Shown: in pieces, positions 1-7,765 of the stretch
Layout: every line of letters begins with the position of its first letter
Position numbering within the stretch: position 1 is the first letter of the stretch
NCBI GenBank assembly: GCA_017410745.1
Contig: JAFPPJ010000039.1
Span: forward strand, 1 to 9,320
Origin: Oscillospiraceae bacterium
GTDB taxonomy: Bacteria; Bacillota; Clostridia; Oscillospirales; Ruminococcaceae
Length of the DNA: 9,320 nucleotides
Direction of reading: 5' to 3'
Translations under genes and position numbers: made by a program
Notes under the pieces: generated by a model
The model's input: only the letters and a program-made list of their open reading frames with translations
Told to the model about the DNA's origin: nothing
The model's database searches: none

Positions 1-539
1 CTTTCAAACAGATTTGCCTTAGACCACAGCTTCCCGGGATTTTTCAGCATCAGCGCAAGTATAGCGAACTCCTTGCCTGTAAGTACCATCGTCTTCCCGC
101 ATACGCTCGCTGTACCCGCCGCAGTGTCAAGTGATAGCTCCTTATATACGAGCGTCTTGTCTTCCGCTCTCGCCGTGCCCGTGCGTCTGAGCACCGCCTC
201 CACACGCACCAGCAGTTCATCGAGATCAAAGGGCTTTGTGATGTAGTCATCCGCTCCCATGCGGATAAGGTCTATCTTTGTATGTGTCTCGCTCTTTGCG
301 GACACCACTATAACAGGTATATCCGAAAATTCCCGTATCTTCTGTAGTGCCATATCGCCGCTCTGATAGGGCAGCATCAGGTCAAGTATCAGCAGCGAAA
401 GTCCGCTCTCCTCGCGAACGATCCGCACCGCATCAAGCCCGTTTTCCGCCGAAAGCATCTCATATCCCTGCATCGACAGATAGTCGCATATCAGGCGGTT
501 TATCTCCTTGTCATCCTCTGCAGCAAGTATCTTTTTCAT
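1..539 (-). CDS. OmpR/PhoB-family response regulator (3' end off the window)
   Basis: This gene reads leftward from ATG at 537-539 and runs off the left edge after 179 codons, so its C-terminus is missing. The receiver domain (about residues 1-115) is complete: acidic pair E8-D9-D10, phospho-acceptor D53 in LLILDLMLP, S80 in the switch position, and K102 in the ITKPF motif. After a short linker comes the start of a winged-helix DNA-binding domain (from about residue 130), recognisable by LTGKEFAIL and the following NPGKLWSK. The product should be a cytoplasmic transcription factor phosphorylated by a histidine kinase; a partner kinase would be expected to the left, outside the window. The start is supported by a GGGGGTGAT ribosome binding site just upstream. 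It is transcribed away from the HD-GYP sensor gene. No evidence in the window says which genes it controls. Confidence 0.93.
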   Translation of the reverse strand, partial: MKKILAAEDDKEINRLICDYLSMQGYEMLSAENGLDAVRIVREESGLSLLILDLMLPYQSGDMALQKIREFSDIPVIVVSAKSETHTKIDLIRMGADDYITKPFDLDELLVRVEAVLRRTGTARAEDKTLVYKELSLDTAAGTASVCGKTMVLTGKEFAILALMLKNPGKLWSKANLFE

Positions 540-554
540 ATCATCACCCCCGCC

Positions 555-583
555 ATTATATCATATTATACCTGCAAATACAA
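555..583 (-). promoter_or_regulatory. Predicted promoter of the response regulator gene
   Basis: Read on the minus strand, TTGTAT (578-583) is followed after 17 bp by a perfect TATAAT (555-560). A second TATAAT lies 10 bp upstream at 565-570 and could serve as an alternative -10 box, though without a good -35. With the downstream box the transcript would begin about 8 bases before the start codon, inside or at the ribosome binding site. The upstream box would give a leader nearly 20 bases long and may therefore be the more useful one. Confidence 0.55.
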
Positions 584-603
584 GTAGTAAGGCTAATTTC
601 TAT

Positions 604-642
604 GTCCGTTCCGATCAAGCAGATTCAAAGGCGGATGCGGAC
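604..642. repeat. Imperfect inverted repeat between divergent promoters
   Basis: GTCCG-tt-CCG on the left arm (604-613) faces CGG-atg-CGGAC on the right arm (632-642), separated by 18 bases. The arms sit between the two divergent -35 boxes (583 and 678), so the element is placed where a shared regulator could bind. It is short and has an uneven internal loop, so it may be chance. Confidence 0.25.
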
Positions 643-677
643 TCTTCTCTGCATTTATTTATATCTAATAAAATCAA

Positions 678-706
678 TTGACAAACGCATAATATTGTGG
701 TATATT
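678..706 (+). promoter_or_regulatory. Strong predicted promoter of the HD-GYP sensor operon
   Basis: A perfect TTGACA (678-683) is followed after exactly 17 bp by TATATT (701-706), one mismatch from the consensus -10. Transcription would begin near 713, giving a leader of about 40 bases before the start at 752. A ribosome binding site AAAGGGAG lies at 737-744. No other promoter of this quality is visible within the four-gene plus-strand unit, which supports transcription of the whole unit from here. Confidence 0.75.
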
Positions 707-751
707 TGTTTACAGAGTATAACGATATCCTTTGCCAAAGGGAGATAAAAT

Positions 752-3700
752 ATGAAAGCAAAATTGTCATTTCGTGTATTCCTGATCCTTATGCTTCTCA
801 TGATACCGTCTGTCAGTGTCGGCGCTGAGCAGACCAAAAGGCGTGACCTTCTCGGGGAGAACACCGTATATACCGCGATACTGTACGATTCGCTCAACGG
901 TCTGCCCACCTCGGAGGCCAATGCCATCGCTCAGAACGAAGACGGCTTCATATGGATAGGCGGCTACAGCGGCCTTACGCGCTATGACGGCTCTGAATTT
1001 TATCATTTCGACTCGAGATGGGGAATATCCAGCGTATACAGCCTGTATGTCGATTCCAAGGACAGGCTGTGGATAGGCACGAACGAAAACGGCATCGCCT
1101 ATTTTGACAAGGGCGAGATGGTCTCCTACGGCAGGGTGGAGGGTCTCAAATCCTATTCCATCCGTGACATAAACGAGGACAAGAACGGCAATATCATCAT
1201 AGCCACCACGCAGGGTCTTGCCTATGTGGGGCAGGATATGCAGATACACACGATCGACAGCCCGCAGATAGACTCCGAATATATCACATCCATCGTCGCA
1301 GATGCCAACGGGGTAATATACGGTCTTACCCTTGACGGAGCATTCTTTGAGCTCGATAACCTTAAAGTCACCGCATTCTATGAATCCGTTGACTTCGGGG
1401 ATGACGAGATAATCAATTCCATCTATCCCGACCCCGACAGGGAAAATGTGTTCTATATGGGCACCACAGGCTCCAACGTGCTTACCGTCAGCCTTGACAC
1501 CACTATCAATATCATCAGCAAGAAGACCACCCGAGACCTTATCAACATCAAGTCCATGCTCAAGAACAACGGCATACTCTGGATAGCTGCCACGAACGGT
1601 CTCGGATATATCGACGAGAACAACACATTCCACACCATCGACGATGTGCCGATGGACAATTCCATCGGACATATCATGCGCGACCACGAGGGAAATCTGT
1701 GGCTCACCTCCACAAGGCAGGGCGTACTCAAGTTTGTCCCCGACCGCTTTACCGATATAAGCAAGTTCGCAGGGCTTGAAAGCCAGGTAATAAACTCCAC
1801 CTGCATCAGCGGGCATGACCTGTATCTTGGCACGGATGAAGGGCTTATCATACTCAACAAGTTCACTCTTGCGTCTGTGACCAACGAGCTTACACGCAGG
1901 ATGGCAGATGTCCGTATACGAAGCATCAAAGCTGATTCAAGAGGTAATCTCTGGCTGTGTACCCACGGTGATCACGGACTTGTAAAATATGAACCGGATA
2001 CAGGCCATATCACCTATATAAATGATGAACACGGCCTTGACGCCGGCAAGATCAGGGACGTGATAGAGCTCAGCGACGGCAGGATGGCAGCCGCTACAGG
2101 CAACGGTCTCTATATCATAGACAACGAGACAGTGTCCGCACACTACGGACACGAGAACGGCGTGAACACCACGGAGATACTGTGTATCGCAGAGGACAAC
2201 GGACGCCTGTATCTTGGCAGTGATGGCGCGGGTATATATGTGATAGACGGGAACAGGGTCAGCACCCTCGGATTTGACGACGGCCTTACAAGCGGTGTCA
2301 TACTGCAGATCAAACGTGATGATAAGCGCGGCCTTTTCTGGGTGATCACATCCAATTCCATCGAATATATGAAGGACGGCGTGATAACTCCCGTCACCAA
2401 CTTCCCCTATTCCAACAATCTCGATATGTGCTTTGACGATCACGGCAACGCATGGGTGCTTTCGTCAAACGGCATATACATCACGAAGGCAGACGACCTT
2501 ATCAGCGGCAAGGAGCTCGACTATAACTTCTACAATGTCAAGAGCGGCCTTCCGTATGTGACCACGAGCAATTCCCGCAGCTTCCTCGACAAGGACGGAA
2601 ATCTGTATATCTCTGGCACTACCGGATGCTGCATGGTCAATATCAACTCCGACTATACCAACAATGACACGGTCAATCTCGTGATCCCCATGATAGAGAC
2701 AGACGACAGCACACTCGTTATCGAAGATGAGGAAATCGTTACAATACCTGCGGGATGCCGCAAGCTCACCGTTGATATCTTTGCCATAACCTATGCGCTC
2801 AACAACCCGCGCATAAGCTACTATCTCGAGGGCTTTGACCCCGCCCCCATACATGTCACCAAGCAGGAGATGCACCCCGTCACATACACAAACCTTGACG
2901 GCGGCACATATGTATTCCACCTTGATGCGATAGATGAGAACACGGGCAAGATAAGCAAAAGCAAGACCATCACGATAAAGAAGGAAACATCGCCCTATGA
3001 GAGCCCGCTGTTCTGGACTGCCCTTGCCTCCGGAGTCATACTCGCCACGATCCTTGTGATGTGGCAGATATTCCGCAAGAAGACCGCCGCACTGGTGGCT
3101 CAGCAGGAAGAGGACAGGCAGTTCATCACACAGATCATGCACACCTTCGCCAACTGTGTGGATATGCGCGATCAGCAGAATCAGGGGCACTCCTTCAGAG
3201 TTGCGTACTATACACGGCTGCTTGCACAGAAGCTTGCATGGAAGAGAGGCTATACCGAAGACATCGTCCATGAATACTACAACATCGCACTTCTCCACGA
3301 TATAGGAAAGCTGAGCATCCCCGATGCGATACTCAATAAGCCCGGCCGTCTTGACGATGAGGAATTCCTCATAATGAAGTCACACGCTGCAAAGGGCGAG
3401 GAGCTTCTCAAGAACGTCACCGTGGTGAAGGATCTTGCAGTCGGTGCAGGCTGCCACCATGAGAGGATCGACGGAAAGGGCTATCCCCGCGGGCTCAAGG
3501 GCGATGATATACCCGATGTGGCAAAGGTCATCGCAGTTGCAGACACCTTCGATGCAATGTATTCCACAAGGCCTTACCGAAAGCAGATGCTGCTCTCCGA
3601 TGTAATAGCCGAACTCAAACGCATATCGGGCCAGCAGCTCGATGATGAGGTAGTCTCCGCTATGGTGGAGCTTTACAACGAGGGCGAGCTTGACAGGCAG

Positions 3701-3853
3701 AAGGTAGATGAAGCCGTACACAAAGCAAAACACTCTTCTTCCGCAGAGACCGACGAGGAGAAGCAGAAGAAATCTGTAAAGCTCGAAGAGGACAACAGGA
3801 AATTCATGAAAAGTCTGGGACTCGTTTCGGATGATGAGGAGGACGAGACATGA
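752..3853 (+). CDS. Membrane sensor: propeller repeats, Y_Y_Y domain, HD-GYP phosphodiesterase output
   Basis: A 1033-residue sensor. A signal peptide covers residues 1-25 (cleavage probably VGA|EQ). About residues 45-640 form a string of roughly a dozen propeller blades (Reg_prop type), for example IWIGGYSGLTRYDG at 67, LWIGTNENGIAYF, LWIAATNGLGYI, LYLGTDEGLI and LYLGSDGAGIYV, enough for about two propellers. A Y_Y_Y-type beta-sandwich follows (about 675-745, YYLEGFD at 690-696), then one membrane helix (754-774). The cytoplasmic part holds an HD-GYP domain (about 785-975) with H813, H849-D850, K853, H878, H902-H903, G910-Y911-P912 and D931 all present. HD-GYP domains hydrolyse c-di-GMP, and some act on cGAMP. 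Residue 809 is Gln where tri-iron members such as PmGH have Glu (from memory), so a two-metal site is likely. The tail after 975 is charged and probably helical. The extracytoplasmic layout matches hybrid two-component carbohydrate sensors, but no kinase or DNA-binding domain is present. The stop overlaps the next start (ATGA). The ligand is unknown. Confidence 0.93.
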   Translation: MKAKLSFRVFLILMLLMIPSVSVGAEQTKRRDLLGENTVYTAILYDSLNGLPTSEANAIAQNEDGFIWIGGYSGLTRYDGSEFYHFDSRWGISSVYSLYVDSKDRLWIGTNENGIAYFDKGEMVSYGRVEGLKSYSIRDINEDKNGNIIIATTQGLAYVGQDMQIHTIDSPQIDSEYITSIVADANGVIYGLTLDGAFFELDNLKVTAFYESVDFGDDEIINSIYPDPDRENVFYMGTTGSNVLTVSLDTTINIISKKTTRDLINIKSMLKNNGILWIAATNGLGYIDENNTFHTIDDVPMDNSIGHIMRDHEGNLWLTSTRQGVLKFVPDRFTDISKFAGLESQVINSTCISGHDLYLGTDEGLIILNKFTLASVTNELTRRMADVRIRSIKADSRGNLWLCTHGDHGLVKYEPDTGHITYINDEHGLDAGKIRDVIELSDGRMAAATGNGLYIIDNETVSAHYGHENGVNTTEILCIAEDNGRLYLGSDGAGIYVIDGNRVSTLGFDDGLTSGVILQIKRDDKRGLFWVITSNSIEYMKDGVITPVTNFPYSNNLDMCFDDHGNAWVLSSNGIYITKADDLISGKELDYNFYNVKSGLPYVTTSNSRSFLDKDGNLYISGTTGCCMVNINSDYTNNDTVNLVIPMIETDDSTLVIEDEEIVTIPAGCRKLTVDIFAITYALNNPRISYYLEGFDPAPIHVTKQEMHPVTYTNLDGGTYVFHLDAIDENTGKISKSKTITIKKETSPYESPLFWTALASGVILATILVMWQIFRKKTAALVAQQEEDRQFITQIMHTFANCVDMRDQQNQGHSFRVAYYTRLLAQKLAWKRGYTEDIVHEYYNIALLHDIGKLSIPDAILNKPGRLDDEEFLIMKSHAAKGEELLKNVTVVKDLAVGAGCHHERIDGKGYPRGLKGDDIPDVAKVIAVADTFDAMYSTRPYRKQMLLSDVIAELKRISGQQLDDEVVSAMVELYNEGELDRQKVDEAVHKAKHSSSAETDEEKQKKSVKLEEDNRKFMKSLGLVSDDEEDET

Positions 3854-5280
3854 CCGCACGCACTAAATCCCCCGTTAAAAAGGATCTGCCTAAGCACAAG
3901 ACCCTGAATCCTCTTGCCATAATTTCCGTTGTCATCATAATATGCGCAGCACTGACTTATATCATACCTGCAGGCAGATACGAGAGATATACCGACGAGA
4001 CTACGGGCATAGAGCTTATCGACCCGGACAGCTTCCACATCATCGAGCGCTCCCCTGCCGATATCCTGAGTATATTCACATCGCTCACCCTCGGACTGCA
4101 GAAAAGCTCCGACATCATATTCTATCTTCTCATAATCGGAGGTATGTTCGGCATACTCAACGCTACTGCCGCACTCAATGTGGGCATCGCCAATTTGATG
4201 AAGCTCATCAAGGGCAAGGAGCTCGTGATGATACCGCTCCTGATGATAATGTTCGCCTGCGGCTCTGCATTCTGCGCGAACTTCGAGGAATACCTGGTAT
4301 TCGTGCCTATCATACTTGCGATATGCATCACATCGGGATTTGACTCGCTCACAGCTATCGGCATCATATTCATGGCGGCTACTGCAGGCTACGGCGGCGG
4401 CATGACAAATGCCTTCACCGTGGGGCGCGCCCAGATGATAGCAGGTCTCCCAATGTATTCGGGATTCAGGTTCCGCACGGAGATATTCATCTGCCTGCTC
4501 ATCGCATCAATAATATATGTCACCGCACGAGCAGACATTATCAAGAAAACTCCCAAGCTGTCCCTTGTATACGAGCATGACAGGAAATACAATGCGGACA
4601 AGCAGCTCAACTTCGCAAAGATACCCAAGCTGTCAAGACGGCAGTTCATCACTCTGATGATATTCATCGCAGGTATGATATACTCCGCCTGCATGGTCAT
4701 CTTCAAGCAGTACTATGTAGACGAGCTTTCGGGCATATATCTTGCCATCGGGATAATATGCGGCGCAGCGAGCGGGCTGTCCGTAAACAAGATATGCACC
4801 TCATTCATTAAGGGCGGCGCCGAGATGCTCCTCCCCTGCTTCGTTATAGGTGCTGTGAATGCCGCCATCGTACTGTTCGGCAGTGCGAATGTGCTCGATA
4901 CCATACTCTATCTGTTCGCTCACATCATCGCTGTAGTGCCCCAGTCTATCGAAGCTGTCATGATGTTCGTGCTCCACGATATATTCAATATCATCGTGCC
5001 GTCGGGCTCTGCACAGGCTAATGTCACCATGCCGCTGATGATCCCCCTCGTCGATGCATCCGGCATAACCAGACAGACCGCCGTGATCGCATATCAGCTC
5101 GGCGATGCGCTCACCAACATACTCGCTCCCACCGGCGGAGAGATACTTGCCGCCATTGCGATATGCAGGATCCCCTACGGAAAATGGGTGCGCTATCTGC
5201 TCCCTCTCTTTGCGATATGGTTCGTCATATCCGTAATATTCGTGAGCGTTGCGGCACAGACCCACCTCGGCCCATTCTGA
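3850..5280 (+). CDS. YfcC-family (DcuC/AitC-like) membrane transporter
   Basis: A 476-residue integral membrane protein with about 12 hydrophobic segments, the first near residues 19-41. It matches the YfcC family of the C4-dicarboxylate carrier superfamily: the first helix ends in IIPAGRYER (38-46), and the C-terminal half carries PSGSAQANVTMPLMIPL (from 384) and GDALTNILAPTGG (418-430), which are the family's signature re-entrant-type segments. Length is normal for the family (about 470-510). Members are secondary transporters often annotated for dicarboxylates, arginine/ornithine or other amino acids or peptides; specificity cannot be read here. The start at 3850 overlaps the sensor's stop by four bases and is served by GAGGAGGA (3836-3843), so translation is probably coupled to the sensor. 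The pairing with a sensor and a glycosidase is unusual for this family. The alternative is a transporter of a sugar-derived acid, which is inference only. Confidence 0.85.
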   Translation: MTARTKSPVKKDLPKHKTLNPLAIISVVIIICAALTYIIPAGRYERYTDETTGIELIDPDSFHIIERSPADILSIFTSLTLGLQKSSDIIFYLLIIGGMFGILNATAALNVGIANLMKLIKGKELVMIPLLMIMFACGSAFCANFEEYLVFVPIILAICITSGFDSLTAIGIIFMAATAGYGGGMTNAFTVGRAQMIAGLPMYSGFRFRTEIFICLLIASIIYVTARADIIKKTPKLSLVYEHDRKYNADKQLNFAKIPKLSRRQFITLMIFIAGMIYSACMVIFKQYYVDELSGIYLAIGIICGAASGLSVNKICTSFIKGGAEMLLPCFVIGAVNAAIVLFGSANVLDTILYLFAHIIAVVPQSIEAVMMFVLHDIFNIIVPSGSAQANVTMPLMIPLVDASGITRQTAVIAYQLGDALTNILAPTGGEILAAIAICRIPYGKWVRYLLPLFAIWFVISVIFVSVAAQTHLGPF

Positions 5281-5323
5281 TGATTCTCACAAACAGACTT
5301 TCTTATTGGAAAGGACGATCAAT

Positions 5324-7270
5324 ATGATAAGGAAGGACAACACTTCCCTGACTGTATACAACGGCATGGAGACCCTCAGGATAGAAGCGTGGGGAAAAGG
5401 GATAAGAGTGCGGTGTGTGCCTGTAGGAGAGATACCGGAACATACATGGGCGCTTGACAGCGAGCCTCCCTGTGAGAACATCTCTGTCGGCGATGATCTC
5501 GTGGAATGTGCGGGTATACGCTGTGAGATAAGTGAAGGAAGGCTCAGCTTTATCCGCCTGTCGGACAATACTGTGCTGCTTGAAGAGCCGAAGTATCAGT
5601 GGGCGCTCCACAGACGCGCCAGGGAGATGCACCCCCTCGCAGGCAGCAGCTTTTCTGCCGAGGTGTATTTCAAGGCATATGAAAACGAAAAGCTGTACGG
5701 CATGGGACAGTACAGAGATGCCGCCCTTGACCAGAAGGGCAGGGTGCTCGAGCTCGCACCGCGGAACTCTCAGATCTCGGTGCCGTTCCTGCTTTCATCA
5801 AGAGGCTACGGCTTTCTATGGAACGATCCTTCCATAGGCATGGCCTCATTTGCGGAGAATACCACAAAATGGCATACTGAGTCCACTTCCTGCATAGATT
5901 ACTGGGTCACCTGCGGAGACACGCCCAAGGATATCATAACAAACTATTCCGATGTTATCGGCAGACCCTCTCCCCTGCCCTCAGACCTCATGGGGCTGTG
6001 GCAGTGCAAGCTGCGCTACCGCACACAGGATGAGGTGCTGAGCGTTGCCCGTGAATACAAGAAGCGCGGCATCACACCCGATGTGATCGTGATCGACTTT
6101 TTCCACTGGGATTATCAGGGAGACTGGAGCTTTGACAGGAAGTACTGGCCCGACCCCGCCGCAATGGTCAGCGAGCTGCGTGATATGGGAATCCGTGTTA
6201 TGGTATCCGTATGGCCTACCGTTGATCCGCGCTCGGAGAATTACAGGGAATTTGCCGACAACGGCTATCTTATCCGCACAAACAGGGGCATGAACACCAC
6301 TATGGACTTCTATGGGAAGATGTACTTCTTTGACTCCACGAACCCTTATGCAAGAAAACGCGGATACGAGATACTGAAGGAGAATTACGTCAAGGCGGGC
6401 ATAGACCTTTTCTGGCTCGATGAAGCCGAGCCGGAATACTCGGTATATGACTATGACCATTACAGACAGTTCATCGGCAGCACCCTTGAGACCGGCAACT
6501 TCTATTCAAGATGCCATGCTCAGATGCTGTATGACGGACAGAAGGCGGACGGACAGGAAAGTATACTCAATCTTATACGCTGTGCATGGGTGGGCAGTTC
6601 AAGATACGGCGCACTCGTATGGAGCGGAGATATAGAGAGCACCTTTGAGCAGATGAAAATACAGCTGCGCAACGGCATGAATATGGGCATCGCCGGTATA
6701 CCCTGGTGGATAAGCGACACCGGTGGATTCTATGACGGGAATATCGACGATCCTATGTTCAGGGAACTGCTTATAAGATGGTTCCAATGGGCTGTGTATA
6801 TGCCCGTGCTGCGTATGCACGGCGACCGTCAGCCCAATCTCGGCTCTTTAGTCAAAGACGCCGATCACGGCGGCGGCTTCTGTCCGTCGGGTGCGGGAAA
6901 TGAGATATGGAGCTATGGTGAAGAGGTATGCGGGATACTCACGAAATACATACATATCCGTGAGAGCCTGAAGCCCTATATTGAAAGAACTGCCGATGAA
7001 GCGGTACAGAGCGGTATACCCATGATGCGTGCGATGTTCATTGAATTCCCGGACGATATGACCTGCTATGAGACCGATGATCAGTATATGTTCGGCTCAG
7101 ACTATCTTGTTGCACCTGTCACGGAGTACGGCGCAAGAGGGCGCAGAGTATATCTTCCCGAGGGGAAATGGAAATATAATGGCGGCATCATATCGAGCAA
7201 GGGAGAATACATCACAGCGGATGCACCCCTTGACGTGATGCCCGTATTCGAAAGGATATATGATGAATAA
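5324..7270 (+). CDS. Glycoside hydrolase family 31 alpha-glycosidase, cytoplasmic
   Basis: A 648-residue GH31 enzyme. The start at 5324 is chosen because AAAGGA (5310-5315) precedes it at 8 bases; the open frame extends back to an ATG at 5249 inside the transporter gene, but that extension has no family similarity. An N-terminal mutarotase-like beta-sandwich (about 1-215) precedes the catalytic barrel, which begins near GLWQCKLRY (224-232). Visible active-site features are D258 in VIDFFHW, the nucleophile D366 in WLDEAEPE, the acid/base D436 in VWSGDI, WWISDTGGF at 461-469, and R497/H499 in RMHGDR. A proximal C-terminal sandwich ends the protein; the distal domain of longer members such as YicI (about 770 residues) seems absent. 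There is no signal peptide, so it should act on imported oligosaccharides. The family includes alpha-glucosidases, alpha-xylosidases and transglucosylases. The neighbouring probable xylanase makes alpha-xylosidase attractive, but alpha-glucosidase is equally possible. It lies 43 bases after the transporter. Confidence 0.94.
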   Translation: MIRKDNTSLTVYNGMETLRIEAWGKGIRVRCVPVGEIPEHTWALDSEPPCENISVGDDLVECAGIRCEISEGRLSFIRLSDNTVLLEEPKYQWALHRRAREMHPLAGSSFSAEVYFKAYENEKLYGMGQYRDAALDQKGRVLELAPRNSQISVPFLLSSRGYGFLWNDPSIGMASFAENTTKWHTESTSCIDYWVTCGDTPKDIITNYSDVIGRPSPLPSDLMGLWQCKLRYRTQDEVLSVAREYKKRGITPDVIVIDFFHWDYQGDWSFDRKYWPDPAAMVSELRDMGIRVMVSVWPTVDPRSENYREFADNGYLIRTNRGMNTTMDFYGKMYFFDSTNPYARKRGYEILKENYVKAGIDLFWLDEAEPEYSVYDYDHYRQFIGSTLETGNFYSRCHAQMLYDGQKADGQESILNLIRCAWVGSSRYGALVWSGDIESTFEQMKIQLRNGMNMGIAGIPWWISDTGGFYDGNIDDPMFRELLIRWFQWAVYMPVLRMHGDRQPNLGSLVKDADHGGGFCPSGAGNEIWSYGEEVCGILTKYIHIRESLKPYIERTADEAVQSGIPMMRAMFIEFPDDMTCYETDDQYMFGSDYLVAPVTEYGARGRRVYLPEGKWKYNGGIISSKGEYITADAPLDVMPVFERIYDE

Positions 7271-7706
7271 ACGGCTTAGCTTGATATATGCGCTGTGCTT
7301 TCTGAGTATACTGCCGCTGACATATGCGATAGGCTTCATCACAGCGCAGACATGGGCGGATATCATCCTTGTCATATCACTTCTCTGCGGTGCGTATGTA
7401 CTTGCCTACATCATATTTCTGCGGAAAAAGGATGGCGTATCCTTCGGACGGGCTGTGGCACGCTTCTTCCTCTATCTGTTCACCGTCACTATCGTAAGAG
7501 TGCTTATGTACTACATCAAGGTATTCTTCGTGGGGTATATACCCTGTGATATGCTCGGAAATCCTATCGGCGAAAGGATATGGGGACTACGCGCGATAAT
7601 GGCCGACTCATGGGAAAATCTCGTCTATGTTCCTCTGCTCTGCATATCTGCACTCTATGTTATCATATATCTTACAGTAAATAAACGGCTGAAAAAGAAC
7701 AGCTGA
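7263..7706 (+). CDS. Small four-helix membrane protein, function unknown
   Basis: I do not recognise this 147-residue protein. It has about four hydrophobic segments: residues 5-26, 31-52, a long one around 63-90 that includes basic and Tyr residues, and one near 120-138, followed by a basic end (NKRLKKNS). A polar loop, roughly 90-118, contains IPCDMLGNPIGERIWG and links the third and fourth segments. Two start codons are adjacent (7260 and 7263). AAAGGA at 7251-7256 is only 3 bases from the first but 6 from the second, so 7263 is preferred. The start lies inside the end of the GH31 gene (8-base overlap), which implies coupled translation and a link to the same process. It could be an accessory subunit or an unrelated small membrane protein; no catalytic motif is visible. 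It is the last gene before the terminator. Confidence 0.8.
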   Translation: MNKRLSLIYALCFLSILPLTYAIGFITAQTWADIILVISLLCGAYVLAYIIFLRKKDGVSFGRAVARFFLYLFTVTIVRVLMYYIKVFFVGYIPCDMLGNPIGERIWGLRAIMADSWENLVYVPLLCISALYVIIYLTVNKRLKKNS

Positions 7707-7710
7707 CACA

Positions 7711-7748
7711 TACGGCTGCTGCACCGATGCAGCAGCCGTATTATCTTT
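7711..7748 (+). terminator. Rho-independent terminator of the sensor operon
   Basis: TACGGCTGCTGC (7711-7722) pairs perfectly with GCAGCAGCCGTA (7729-7740), a 12-bp stem, or 13 bp with a four-base loop if A7723 pairs with T7728. It is followed by TTATCTTT. It begins 4 bases after the stop of the small membrane protein. It also lies 25 bases beyond the stop of the convergent aminopeptidase gene, so it may act in both directions, but the minus-strand tail is not a clear U-run. Confidence 0.88.
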
Positions 7749-7765
7749 GTAAGACCGCCGCGATG

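Noticed and set aside
347..748. Plus-strand open frame of 133 codons before the sensor gene
   Set aside because: It overlaps the response regulator receiver domain in antisense and then runs through the divergent promoter region; no domain or start signal is visible.
767..1816. Long minus-strand open frame (349 codons) inside the sensor gene
   Set aside because: It is antisense to a clearly real gene, has no ribosome binding site at its start and no recognisable domain; it is a by-product of codon bias.
2465..3298. Minus-strand open frame of 277 codons under the sensor's C-terminal half
   Set aside because: It is the shadow of the Y_Y_Y and HD-GYP coding sequence, with a Cys/Val-rich composition unlike a real protein and no start signals.
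5249..5323. Upstream extension of the GH31 reading frame to an ATG inside the transporter gene
   Set aside because: The extension overlaps the transporter's last codons, shows no GH31-like sequence, and the ATG at 5324 has a properly spaced AAAGGA site.
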